A stretch of 64,000 bases of DNA, from the NCBI RefSeq assembly GCF_029867415.1, contig NC_081184.1:74560364-74624363 (forward strand), in the 5' to 3' direction. Under the pieces are notes generated by a model. It saw only the letters and a program-made list of their open reading frames with translations. It was not told the origin of the DNA and ran no database searches. Source of the stretch: Vicia villosa (lineage: Eukaryota > Streptophyta > Magnoliopsida > Fabales > Fabaceae). A program made the position numbers and the translations under genes. Positions 1-11,699 of the stretch are shown here, one piece after another; position 1 is the first letter of the stretch, and every line of letters starts with the position of its first letter.

Positions 1-414
1 TTCCTAATTGATAAACTCCAAGTGGATCAACTTCACAAACAAGATACTCTCAACAAGATCACTGCTACAGTGAATGCTCATACTTCCTCATGAGATGCTG
101 CTAAAGCTTATATCATCAAAGTCGAAGCTATGGAAACCCAACGCTCGAAGTATGAAGAAGAATACAAAACTTGTGAACAAAATATTGTCGCATGGGAACA
201 ACAAATCGAAAGACTGAAGAAACATATAAAGGCTATGAAGGATCTTTAGGATGAGATCCGCAAACTCGATAGCCAAGAATTAAATGAAGAGATCCAAGAT
301 GGAATTCAACATATCGAAAAGGCCCAACAATTGGAGACCGAGTTCGAAGAGTTGAAGAGGCAACAAAGTGTGATCAAATGTCGCTTGGCCGTATCTGCTT
401 CTCGGTATGCTTAA
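1..414 (+). pseudogene. Antisense extra ORF of a Tat-type retrotransposon, coiled-coil, broken
   Basis: Frame 1 reads from the window edge to a TAA at 412-414. It is interrupted by TGA at 91-93 and TAG at 247-249. The product is rich in E, K and Q with heptad-like spacing, so a long coiled coil is likely; it ends in a short Ala/Ser-rich tail. It lies just beyond the 3' side of the minus-strand integrase described next, in opposite orientation. Tat-lineage Ty3/gypsy elements are known to carry extra antisense ORFs between pol and the 3' LTR, so position, strand and composition fit such an aORF. The N-terminus is outside the window, so a plant-mobile-domain or other N-terminal domain cannot be tested. 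An alternative is an unrelated coiled-coil gene fragment. Confidence 0.5.
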
Positions 415-799
415 ATGAAAGCTTCTCTCCCTGCTGACTTTGATGTTTCACTATTTTTTGTATTGTTTTTTGTAATAGCCTCAAATCTCTATTTTTTAGG
501 AATTGTGAATTTGTTTTATCGCTGCCCAGCTTTATGTTTTGGCAATGATAATGGATTTTGTGTTTAACTTTTAATTTGGATTTTAAAATGTTAAGACAAC
601 GCCATTTTGGCATGTTCTATTCGAATAGTACCATTTTGGCTTCCTATGTAATTGGTTTTATATCTTAATCTGTCAGAATTTTAATTTCTTGAAGACAAGG
701 TTTATATTCTTTCAAGTACTTGCCATTTACTCGAAGGATTCTTCGATCTTCTGTTATTTCTTCGATCTCATAAGCGTTATTTGAAAATTCCCGCAATAT

Positions 800-1700
800 T
801 CGAAAAGGGCTTTCCTAGTGTGGGGACCATTTCCCCAACGATTGATTCTTTCGATCCATGGGCAATATTACTTTCCATACTAACTCATTCGTTGCAAAAA
901 TTTTGCTTTTAACTCTTTTATTGTAAGCCTTAGCTATTCTTTCATTTTGCCTTCTCAGAACTTCCAAAGCTCGCAATCTTTCCTCATCCGAGTCTGCTAA
1001 TTCGTTCATCATCATTTCCCAATAATGTTCAGATGGAATTTCATCCTGCCTCTGAATTCTTACGGATTGAAGGTGAACTTCGACCGACAGGATTGCATCG
1101 TGACCAAACATGAGTTGGAAAGGTGTAGCGTTAGTTGCCTCTTTAGGGGATGTTCAACAAGCCAGAGCTTGATCCAAAGTCTTATGCCAATTCTTTGGCT
1201 TTCTCCCCACGTGCTTCTTAATTAAACTAATTATTACTTTGTTGGCTGCTTCGACTTGACCATTAGCCTGACCATAGTATGGAGTAGAAGTTAACAATTT
1301 AAAACCTATTTCGTTGGCTAATTCCTGCATCTTTCGACCAGTAAAAACTGATCCTTGATCTGTTGTGATACTTTATGGAATTCCAAACCTATAAATTATC
1401 TGCCTCTGAATGAACTCGATGATAGTCTCTTGATCTACATTTATCAAAGGTACGGCTTTGAACCATTTGGTGAAGTAATCTATTCCTACTAAAATATACC
1501 TTTGGCCATTAGATGAAGTAGGTCGGATTTATCCAACTAAATCCAATGCCCAACCTTTGAAGAGCCATGGATTAATAATTGAATGGAGTTCGTTTGCAGG
1601 GACATGTTAAATATCTGCGTGGACCTTACATTCCTGGCATCCCTTGGCAAAGTCTATGCAATCCTTGAGCATAGTGGGCCAATATATTCCATATCAAAAT
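800..1700 (-). pseudogene. Tat-type integrase core and C-terminus, broken
   Basis: On the minus strand the DDE core is readable in pieces: a first Asp in LDLVG, a second in TTDQGSVFTG, and the Glu in QVEAANK. A zinc-binding-side CQEC segment lies upstream. The spacing suits a gypsy integrase (rve) core. The C-terminal part is open between 1111 and 815, with a segment of the kind EERLRALEVLRRQNERIAKA, typical of Tat/Athila-type integrase C-termini. Stops occur before VPANEL, after LDLVG and after RFGIP. It belongs to the same element as the RT and RNase H fragments just downstream in plus coordinates. Confidence 0.8.
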
Positions 1701-2129
1701 AATAACCATTTCATCTTATGGCCTGCTTAGTGTGCTCCGCATGCCCCACTATGCACGCTAGATAATTCTAGGTATGCTTCACTTTCTCCTAGGCATTTGA
1801 GTAAGATCCCATCTGGAGTTTTCTTGAACAATTCATTTCCCATTAACACATAAGATAAGACTATGTACTTGATTTTTCTTTTTGTATCTATTGTGGGATC
1901 TCTAAGATAATTTATAATTGGACTTCGCTAATCTGTGTCTACTAAAGTGCCGATGATTAGAACTTCAAACTCTTTTTCGTTAGCGTATCTTTGTTTTGTG
2001 CTTTCTAAATCCAGTGGTGATAGTCTGGTAGCCAACGCTTTTTCCTTAACTTCGATAAGCCCTTCTAGCTTTTCTTTCGACACTTTGTACCCTGAGGCTA
2101 TTTGTGCTAAGTCATTTGCCTCTTATTTT

Positions 2130-2465
2130 TTAATCTGGGGATATGCTTAATGTGAATGTATTCAAATCTTCTGAGAAACCTATTAGCAAGAACAAAGTAC
2201 ATAATTAAATTTTCTTTAATGCACTTATATTATTTTGTTAATTGCTTGATTACTAAGTCAGAATCTCCTTTTATTTTGACTCTAGTTGCCCCCAATTCCA
2301 ACAAGGCTTCAAGTCCAGCTATTAGTGCTTCGTAGTCTGCCTCATTATTCGAGCAAAGAGGGCCTTCAATTTTATACTTGAGTTTTGTTGGAATTCCTTC
2401 AGGAGAAATAATTAGAACCCCAACGCCACTACCTTATTTATGGGTAGAACCATTGAAGAATAACT
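2130..2465 (-). pseudogene. Second (archaeal-type) RNase H domain of the Tat element
   Basis: Immediately after the classical RNase H in element orientation, the minus strand reads KLFFNGSTHK, a stop, GSGVGVLIISPEG, and then CSNNEADYEALIAGLEALLE. The pattern (F-x-G-S, G-x-G-V-G-V, N-E-A-x-Y-E-A-L) is that of an additional RNase H (aRNH), characteristic of the Tat lineage. The first catalytic position, normally Asp in FDGS, is Asn here, and a stop follows a few residues later. The domain is non-functional. Confidence 0.7.
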
Positions 2466-3740
2466 TTCAAGGTTTCATTTCCACATAGTACTGAGGGTTT
2501 TCGATTACTGCGTGATCTACAATGAAATTTGAGACCACTTGACCCTTCATTGCTTTTGAAGGTGAGAAGGCTAGGGAATACTCAATAAGGGCCAAGGCCC
2601 ATTTTCCAATTCTGCTGTGCAAAATTGGTTTCGATAGCATATGCTTAATGACATCAAAATGTGAAGACCCATAAACATCAACAGGCTTTATATAATACTT
2701 TAGTTTAGTACAAGAGAAATATAAGCAAAGGCATAGCTTTTCTATAGCCGTATATCTCGTTTCTGCATCATTTAAAACCCTATTAAGATAATATATGGCT
2801 CTTTCGATGCCATTATCATCTTCTTGTGCTAACACACTTCCTATTGTGGTATCAGAAGCTGATATGTACAACCTCATAGGCTTGCTTCCACTAGGGGGAC
2901 AAGATAGGAGGATGCATCAAATATTGCTTGATTTTGTCGAACGCTTCTTGATGTTCTTTATTCCACTAAAATTTATGTTGCTTCAAGCGAAGGAGGAGGG
3001 TGAAGGCTTGAGTTTGACCACTTAAGTTAGAAATGAATCTTCTTAGGAAGTTTATCTTTCCTAGAAGTAATTGAAACTCTTTCTTGGTTGATGGCGCTTT
3101 AGCCTCCATGATAGCCTTCATTTTATTCTAGTTTATTTCTATCCCCTTTCTGTGAACCACAAAGCCCAGGAAGTCTCCTGCCTGCACAAAGAAGGCACAC
3201 TTTAGAGGATTCATCTTCAAGCCATGTTTTCTCATCCTTTCGAATGTTCGGCGAAGGTGATCTAGGTGACTCTCATCTGACACAGATTTGATCACTATAT
3301 CATCAATGTAAACTTGCATGAAAGTCTCTAGGTAATCATGAAATATATAATTTATCGCCCTTTGGTAAGTTTCCCCAGCATTTTTTAGGCTAAAAGGCAT
3401 TACTACCCATTCATAGGTGCCTATTGCCCTAGGGCATCGAAACGCTGTTTTGGACACATCTTCCTCGACAATGAACATTTGATTATACCCAGAGTACCCA
3501 TCAAGCATATTAAGATACTCGAAGCCTACAGCTGAATCAATCAGCATTTTTGCCACATGAATGAGGTATTCATCTTTAGGAGTTGCAACATTTAAATCAC
3601 GAAAATCTATGCAAACTCTTAAGGAACCATTTTTCTTTATTACTATAACAATAATTGCAATCCATTCGACATACCTTGTGGTTCTGATGAACTTGGAATG
3701 AAGAAGCCTTTCGACTTATTTCTTGATTTTAGAAAGAATA
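2466..3740 (-). pseudogene. Tat-type reverse transcriptase and RNase H, broken
   Basis: The RT is open from 3556 to 3128 and shows the fingers/palm segments FEYLNMLDGYSGYNQ, ETYQRAINYIFHDYL and the catalytic box YIDDIVIKS. Further RT residues (LRVCIDFRDLN) are readable above 3556. The RNase H and connection region is open from 2877 to 2466, beginning MRLYISASDTTIGSVL with the catalytic Asp replaced in context, followed by ARNH-linker-like sequence. Frameshifts near 3060-3130 and 3560-3730 split the domains. It is a remnant with no intact polyprotein. Confidence 0.85.
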
Positions 3741-3763
3741 TCTAGTGAAAATCTTCTTAGGGT

Positions 3764-3990
3764 CTACTTGATGGGCTTCTTGCCATCCTTGATTGGTAGC
3801 TTCAATTCGACCAGATCTCTCTTCAAACCAGGCATTTCGTCATAGTCCCAAGCGAAACATTCTTTATTCTTTTTCAGCAACTTGATTAGTTCCGCCTTCA
3901 ACACTGGGTTCAGGGCAAGAAGTCTTGGTCGAATCCCCATAAGCATCAGGTCGGAGATAGAGCTTCTGAATCCTCGAAAAGAGGAGGAGG
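3764..3990 (-). pseudogene. Pre-RT linker of the Tat element
   Basis: Minus-strand frame with IKLLKKNKECFAWDYDEM followed by a Pro/Lys-rich end. The CFAWDYDEMPG motif is the segment preceding RT in Tat and Athila pol proteins. It is continuous in order with the RT at 3740-3128 but separated by a stop. Homology ends near 3990, where the plus-strand copia fragment begins. Confidence 0.7.
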
Positions 3991-4920
3991 AAACTATTGA
4001 AAGGAAAAACAAGATAAGAAAGGTATGTTATGTTATAACTGTGAAAAATGGGGTCATTTGGCTAAACATTATTGGTACAGGAAATAAAATGGATCGATAA
4101 AAGGCAAGGACGAAGGAGCAAACCTTGCACGCCAAGATTCAGATGATTTTGAAAGTGGTATGGTGGTTATGGCAGCAATCGCAAATAACCATGTCGAATC
4201 CAACATCTAGTTCCTCGACTCAGGCTGCTCGAATCAGATGACTGGTCAAAAGGTGTGGTTGGCAGATTTCGACAAGTCGAAGAAGAGCAAGGTAAAACTT
4301 GCTAATAATAGTTCGTTGCAAGAAGAAGGTACTGACAACATTGTCTTTCAAATGAGTTATGGAGGGAAAGTTATGATCAAAGATGTGCTCTATGTACTTG
4401 GAATGAAGTGCAAACTGCTAAGTGTTAGACACTAGTCGAGAAAGGTTTCTCAGTTGTCATGAAAGATGGAGTTTTAAAATTGTTCGACACCCAGAATAAT
4501 TTGGTCTTGAAATCTCCTCTGTCGAAGAACAGGATGCTTAAGACCATGATCAGTTCGACTAAAGTACAATGTCTAAAAATTATTGTCGACCAAAGGATAG
4601 GTGGGTTGGCATTTGAGGTTTGGAAATTTGAATTTTTGATCTCTCAATCAACTGATTACTCAAGATATGGTTACTGGTATTCCAAGTCTTGAGATGCCGG
4701 ACAAATTTTGTGAAGGTTGTTTAGTCAAAAAACATACCATTGGTGGAAATAGATATGATTACTCAAGATATGGTTACTGGTATTCCAAGTCTTTCGCTTC
4801 GACTATGCCAATGGAATCGTCCTGCATACTCGAAGTGGTACACTCAGATGTATGTGGTTCATTCAAAGAATATACCATTAGTGAAAACAAATATTTTGTT
4901 TAGTTTGTAGATAAGTTTAG
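3990..4920 (+). mobile_element. Ty1/copia gag-protease fragment
   Basis: The plus strand carries, in order: a gag zinc knuckle (CYNCEKWGHLAKHYW, about 4028-4075); the retroviral-type protease active site LDSGCSNQMTG (about 4215-4250) with the open frame 4238-4435; and a GAG-pre-integrase region (about 4440-4790, with CEGCLVKKHTIGG). Frames are broken by stops after SVRH and around 4690. In the knuckle the last metal ligand expected for CX2CX4HX4C is Tyr, not Cys. No LTRs are visible. RT and integrase core are absent, so this is a truncated copy next to the Tat remnant. Confidence 0.85.
4651..4792 (+). repeat. Short direct duplication inside the copia fragment
   Basis: A ~36-bp stretch beginning GATTACTCAAGATATGG occurs at about 4655-4690 and again at about 4757-4792, identical by eye, ~102 bp apart. 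It breaks the GAG-pre-integrase reading frame and looks like a local duplication after insertion. Confidence 0.8.
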
Positions 4921-5653
4921 TCTAAAGTTGTAAATCTATGTGATAAGAGAAATGACAGTATTTAAAATGTTTAAGAGATTCAAGATACTTGTTATAAATA
5001 AGGGTGGAAATTTATTCTTTTCTTGATTTTACTTTTTAAGTATTTTCCTATTCTTATATATATAAACATTTATAATATTTATATCTAAAGGCAGATGTGG
5101 TAACTAAAACCGCACCCAAGACACATCCACATGCAACGCACATGCAATAGATGGCAGAAACAGACACATAGCCAGAGTGGAGTAAAGAAAGGTTTTCATT
5201 TCTCGGGTAACAACTTCCCGTAAGTTCCTTCCTGTAACAAAAAAAGGATATTATCGTAATAACAAGTAACTAATGAACTATTACCGTCTTCCATGAGTTT
5301 CCCATTAAAGAAAAATGATTGCGCCGACAAGGACATTTTCGGAACATACAAAAAAAGGTCGGTTAACACGTCCCTTCACTTCGTGTTGAACCAACGTCCT
5401 TACCTTACCTTACCATACTTGCAAACAAACACAACAACAACAACAAATAGCATAAGATATAAGCTACCGAACCAACAAAACTAACCACTATTAGTTATTT
5501 TATAATAACACACCACCATTCTTCTTCTTCTTGTTTCTCTCCTCTCTCTACAAAGAATAAAACCATATTCATTATTATGCCCAGTTCTTTTGCATATTGA
5601 AGTGAAGAAATACACTTGAAGAGAATTATTATTTATATTAAATAAATAAAAGA
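4921..5653 (+). promoter_or_regulatory. 5' flank and probable 5' UTR of the galactosyltransferase gene
   Basis: No coding sequence is recognisable. A TATA-like TATATATATAAA stretch lies at about 5056-5068. The 300 bp before the ATG contain CAA-rich and CTT/CTC-rich tracts (5430-5545), typical of plant 5' UTRs. The start site cannot be fixed from sequence alone, and an upstream short ORF at 5293-5484 shows no family resemblance. Confidence 0.4.
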
Positions 5654-8600
5654 ATGACGTGGAAAAGTAGAGGTGAGTTTCCTTCTAGAAGCTTCGTATC
5701 GCAGAAATGGACGCTTTTTCTCTGTCTCGGTAGTTTCTGTGCTGGAATGCTCTTCACTAACAGGTTTGTTCATCATCTCGTTCTATTTTTCTCTCAGTTT
5801 TTTTTTTTTTGTTGTTGTTGTTGGAATTTTTTGATTTGGTGATGTTGGATCTTTATGAGGCTTTTTGTGTTTGATTTATTGTTAATTAGTGGTTAATTGT
5901 TGATTAGTGTTATAGAAGAAGTGGATTGAGATCTGGAATTATGGAGTTTGTTGAGATTAATTGATTATGAATTATGGTGATTTTTGGTTTATGTTGACTC
6001 TTTATTCACAAGTCAACTCTGGTGTTTGATTGGTTTATTGCCTTTTTTTTGGCTTTATACCACCGGTTTAGTCCGGTTCGGGAGCGAGTTCTGGCATCAA
6101 GTGGTTCCATCCCCCTCCCGATCGCAGTTGCGGGGGAGGTTTATTGCCTCTTTCTATGATCATTGTTATGTGATTATTAATTTAATGAGAATTTTAATTT
6201 CTGATTCAGTTCTCATTACTGCTTTTTTAGTAATCTATTGATATGTTTAATTTTTTTTTTTAGGTAAGAAAGGGGAAAAAGTAATTACTGTATATGTTAA
6301 TTGGAACTTATATAGTACTTACAAAAAATCATTTACTTAATATAGCTCTTATAAAAATCCTTTTTTATTGTGTTTATATATCTTTTCATTGTATTAGATT
6401 AAGTGCTGTTGACCATTTTGTTTTGGCAGCCAATTGTTGGGTAGATATTATGCTCACCGTTGTCAAAAATCTCAATTTTGATCTTAAAATCTTAGTAATA
6501 TTTTACTATCTCACTTACCCCCGACGATTTGATTTTAAGTAGAATCGTGTGTTGTACTTAAAGTGTGAAAAGAAATTTGTAGAATTATTGATTTTGTGCG
6601 ATCTTTGCCAATTTCGGCCTTGATCGTCTGGCCACCACCATTACAAGCCAAAAAGGATGAAAAGATGTAAAGGCACAGCAATTACGGTTCGATGGCGATG
6701 AATGCATGTCTTTGACAATGATGAAGATTTAGATTTAGGATTTATTGAATAAACATCTCACTTATAGGGTTGATTTTAAATAACTGACTTATGATAAACC
6801 TAATAATTGACCAAATATGTACCTAATGTCTAACAAATGTTTAGTGTGGTGGTAATAAAGTATAAAAATTCAATCATATGTGTCTATAGAATATGAAAGA
6901 GAGTCTTTCCCACAAATACACTTTGCCTACAAAAATATATCATGTCAAAATACTTTAAAAATTTAGTCTTAGTTTTATATTTTCGTAGGATCTAACGAAT
7001 TTTGCTGTGATCTTATGTTTTACAATCTTGCTACCCTCTCTCGATCATACAAACTTAATTGGGTAGGATCTTCTGATCTTAGCTACGATTTTATACCTTC
7101 CGATCTTATGCAAGATCCCGATCTTGACAAGCTTGATTGTGCTACTTTTTCTGATGAGAAATGTTAATATCTTAACAGGATATGGAGTATTCCAGAACAA
7201 AATGGACTTGCGAGACCAACAGCTGCAGAAACTGGTAAAATGGATGTAGTTTCAGAGGGTTGTAATTCCAGAATTGTAAGCATCCGTTTCATTTTCATTA
7301 CTTGATAAAGAAACTATATGTTTTATATTCTGTTTATATTCTGAATTTTCTATATTCTTTTCTTGTGTCTGCTGGTCTCCAATTTATAGTTGCAAGAGAT
7401 GGAAATGAGGCGCGAAAATAGAGATATGTATGGCGAAGACTTCAAGGGTCATAATTCTATACAGTAAGTTATATGCAGTGCTGTGCAATGATGATGCAAA
7501 TGCAAGTGTAATTATTTCTGTTATTTTGTATGTCAAACTAATTTGAATGTATTGTACTGAATGTAGAGCTTTGGATAAAACTATTTCAAGTTTAGAGATG
7601 GACTTGGCTACTGCAAGGGCTGTTCAAGAGTCGGTAAGGAGTGGTGCTCCTGTTTCAGATGATATAAGGACGAATGAATCGTCGGGTAAGAGAAAGTACC
7701 TTATGGTAGTAGGTATTAATACTGCATTTAGCAGCAGGAAAAGAAGGGACTCGGTTCGGGCTACCTGGATGCCACAAGGTTCATAATTTGATCCTATTTC
7801 TTGATATCTTCTTCAATGATTCTTCTGCCTATCTAACTATTTTACTAGTTACGATTTGTGATGATTTGTTCTTTTGATAAAACGTGGAAAATAGGTGACA
7901 AAAGAAAGAAGCTAGAGGAAGAGAAAGGCATTGTCATGCGCTTTGTTATTGGACACAGGTAACTATCTCATCTTTTTTCAATCATTTCGTTTCATAATAT
8001 TTTAACTGATCAGAGTTATTGTGACAAATCGTAATCTGATCGGTTTTCTCTTTTTGATGTAGTGCTACATCAGGAGGTATCCTAGACAGAGCTATTGAAG
8101 CAGAGGACAGAAAGCACGGAGATTTCTTGAGGCTGGTAATTTGACATATTATCCTTTTGTTCCATTGCTTTTTCCCTCTCAGGTTTCCTTTTTCTCATGT
8201 TTTACATGATATCTTTTGTAAAATCTCGATACTGTCATTGGTTTTACAGCAAAAACAAAAAAATGTGCTGAATTTCAAATGTGTATTAAACTTTGTTTTT
8301 GTAGAACCATGTTGAAGGATACCTTGAATTGTCAGCAAAGACCAAGACATATTTTGCCACTGCTGTGAGCTTATGGGATGCCGACTTCTACGTCAAAGTT
8401 GATGACGATGTTCATGTAAATATAGGTATTGAAGTTTTAAGACTCTGATAATCTCAAACTATATACATGATATTGTTGTGATATGATGATATGAGCCTTT
8501 TGTCTTATTATCCTATTCAATCTTTTTCAGCTACATTGGGAGAAACTCTAGTTAGACACCGATCGAAACAACGGATATACATTGGATGCATGAAATCTGG

Positions 8601-9253
8601 ACCTGTCCTGTCTCAAAAGTGAGAAATCTTTTCTTTCTTTCTCTCTTTCTATTGAATGAAAGATTTCAGACTATTTCACTATTAGTTTCTTACCTGCTTA
8701 CTTTGTTGTACAGAGGGGTAAGGTACCATGAACCCGAACATTGGAAGTTTGGCGAGTCGGGAAACAAGTATTTCCGCCATGCCACAGGGCAGTTGTATGC
8801 TATTTCAAACGATTTGGCAACATACATATCGAACAACCAGTAAGTTCTACTCCATCAAAGAATAAATTGTTAAACACCAACAAATCAATGTGCTAATCTT
8901 TTGTTGTATATGCTATTACCAGTAATGTTCTTCACAAGTATGCCAATGAGGACGTGTCAATAGGAGCTTGGTTTATTGGACTTGATGTCGAGCATATCGA
9001 TGATCGAAGACTTTGCTGTGGCACTCCTCCAGGTGAAAACATTTTCCTGTTAACTTATGAAAACAGCTTATAGATTATTTGTTTATCGGGTTTGCTTTGT
9101 TCAGATTGTGAATGGAAGGCGCAAGCAGGCAACATTTGCGTCGCTTCATTTGATTGGAGCTGCAGCGGTATATGTAGGTCTGCCGACAGGATAAAAGAAG
9201 TACATAGAAGGTGCGGTGAAGGTGAAAATGCTTTGTGGAGTGCCTCTTTCTAG
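5654..9253 (+). CDS. B3GALT2: Beta-1,3-galactosyltransferase (GT31), 11 exons
   Basis: Golgi type II membrane enzyme of glycosyltransferase family 31 that would add beta-1,3-linked galactose from UDP-Gal to glycans. My exon model is 5654-5763, 7179-7275, 7390-7463, 7567-7778, 7895-7958, 8063-8135, 8305-8425, 8531-8618, 8714-8839, 8923-9032 and 9105-9253. All introns are GT/AG, phases agree throughout, and the total is 1224 nt or 407 aa. The product opens MTWKSRGEF with a basic stretch and one hydrophobic anchor (about residues 18-36, [13 protein letters not shown]), then the DUF4094-type stem. The GT31 domain contains [19 protein letters not shown], the DxD metal site in [21 protein letters not shown] and [13 protein letters not shown], and the Cys-rich C-terminus ends ENALWSASF. 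It closely resembles Arabidopsis B3GALT2 (At1g05170) as I remember it; the exact paralogue is less certain than the family. Intron 1 is long (1415 bp). No lesion is seen, so it is probably functional. Confidence 0.95.
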
Positions 9254-11699
9254 CAGGAGTTCTTCCTAACTCAGGAAGATTATTACTACCACGGGCCATG
9301 ACTAAATGACTAAGGAATCAATCAATCGATCCTGCAAAAAATTTCTTTTTCATTTTTTATATAATTTTGTCGAGTATATATAGAGAAATACAGTGTTATT
9401 ATACACGAGAAATTAAGGTGGAGTAAGAGAGTGTGAAAGAGAGAATGCTTGCTCCATGGATTTTCTACATTTTAAGAAGAGATTGTCCATATAGTTGAAG
9501 CTAGAAGAGGACACACAAGATAATAAGTACACATTCATTCTTTGATGCTTGAATGGCCATTCTGTTTGTTAATATATTTCCATGGCTATCAAGTTTCTAA
9601 TAAACATAATTTGGTGGCTGTTGCTGCCTTTCCTTTTGCCTGTAATTGATTATTTATGTTTTGGTTGAAAAATTTGAAATGACTCTTAATTATCTTATCT
9701 TAACCATTGTATCATTACTCAGGCTTAATACAAAACTAACAATAGTAATATTTACAATTAAAAAAAGTACAAGTATTTATCAAACCAGAAGCCAGAAGTG
9801 TAAGAAATGATGAGAAAAAGTTGCAACTAAAACCTTATCATAAGGAGAAATAAGACAAAGGGTATGATAACTAGAAGGTACAAAAATGGTAGTAATAGTA
9901 GAACTGTTTTTCCATTTATTGTTGTTGGTATAAATACATTGCAGCAAGAAGCAGAAAAAATGTTCAGAAGCCGTTATTAAAATAGTAACAATGCTGCTAG
10001 AGTATTGTACTCAAATTGTACTCAAAGTTTTGTTTTAGAATAGGAAAAAATAACTATAATCATGACATATAAATATATCCTTTTAGCAAATTTCAGTTTT
10101 GTCCCTCTCTGAAGAACTCATGCAACTCTTAGCAATTTCCAAATAAAGATAAATTTAGATTAAAAAAGTAAAATAAAAGTTATAATTTTCTTATATAAGC
10201 ATAAAATGGCTCATCAAACTCTGTTTATAATCATGGAAGCATGTTTTAAGTACTACCTGTTGAGTACTAATTGTGTTGGCGTATACAAAAACAGTTATCA
10301 CCAATTTCAAGTTTTTGGAAGTTCTAATTATATTATGTATAGGCTAGCCGCAGTTTAATTATGATAAAATAAATAGAGGTTATTTTTAACTACGATTTAA
10401 CTATGACAATATTTTAAAAAATTCTATTTAGTCACCGTTATATTTTATAAAATTCTATTTAGTCACCGATTAATCGAGACAAATGTGCGATAGTTCACTT
10501 TTCACGCCCTTAAAAACGGCATTAAAATGAACATTAATGTATAAAAAACACAGAATAATTCCTCAAGCTTCAAGAAAAGAGAGAAAAAGATTAAGCACAA
10601 ACAATGTCAGAAAAATCATCAATACTCTGTATCAAATTTTTATATTCCTCACATGTATCATTTTGGACTAAATTATATTTTCTTGATTCATAAAAAGTAT
10701 ACTGAGAAAAAGGATGCAACAAAAGATATATCATAGAGAATAGGAATAGAAAAAAAGAAAATGTAAGAAGAATGAAAACCTTACCTTATTTGTTCAACAC
10801 AAAAATGCAAACAGAAGAATCACTTTTGATGAAAAAGTCTTAAGGGCGTAGAGAGGCATCGTGATATTGGCACGGCTCAATCAAAAAGCAAGGCTCGACT
10901 GACATTTGAGCCTGACTTTCTTATTGAACCGGACCAATATCCCGAGTAACTTGAGTTGCATCCATCTGCCATAACACAATAACAAGCAAGTTAAGCATAG
11001 AATAAACTCATTAGAATAACGTAACATTGTCATATATAATAATAACCATTGAGTGATTATGTGATTTTTGAATGGAGAAGAAACATAAAATAGAGAATAG
11101 AAAGAAGTGGAATTTGAGAGATATAAAGAAGGTAGTGAGTGAGATGAAAATAAGAGAGCACAAAAATAATGGTGATGTAGTGAAGATATAGCATTAAAGA
11201 AGTTGCATTAAATTTTCAACCACCAAGTAACTAAGGAAGTTGGAATATTAATATAAAGAGGGTACAGGAATCGTGAAAAAAGCACAGAGGAGACAAATCT
11301 GTAGCTTTAAATGTGATGGCATTAATGGATTATGGTGTGAAACGATAGGGGATGTTGGTTTCTGTTCAATCAGCATTTATGTATCAAACAGTGAAAAATT
11401 GAATAAAATGGACCCTTTTTTGCTTAATGGGTAATGTGTATAGAGGACTAGTATTAGCTTGTGATGAAAATATAGCATCATGCCCAAATTTCTAATGAGG
11501 CATTTGGTAGGTTCAGTGATTATCACTAAGAATATGCAATTGATGTGAGGATTGTCACATGGTTTAGATGCCTATGATTTTTTTGTTGTTGCTAGAAATG
11601 AAAAAGTTAAACGAATATTATTAAGGTATTTGGGTATGGAAACTAGTTGTAACGAAATAAGATAAGCAATTTATGATACCATCTAAGATTATAGAGATG
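9254..11699. other. Intergenic, no gene recognised
   Basis: The 3' UTR of the galactosyltransferase gene probably occupies the first ~350 bp; an AATAAA lies near 9599. The rest is AT-rich and without a long open frame. A short phrase, TTCTATTTAGTCACCG, is repeated near 10420 and 10450. A less AT-rich stretch at 10850-10975 could be an exon or transposon scrap but matches nothing I recognise. Confidence 0.5.

Larger units (their letters stand above)
415..3990 (-). mobile_element. Degenerate Tat-lineage Ty3/gypsy pol region
   Basis: Read on the minus strand from 3990 down, remnants appear in the order pre-RT linker, reverse transcriptase, RNase H, a second RNase H, integrase. This is the Ty3/gypsy order. 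Many stops and frameshifts separate the pieces, so the element is inactive. No LTR, primer-binding site or target duplication is visible. The upstream side joins a plus-strand copia fragment near 3990, and the downstream side leads to the antisense coiled-coil frame at the window start. The interval 415-800 holds no recognisable domain. Confidence 0.85.
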
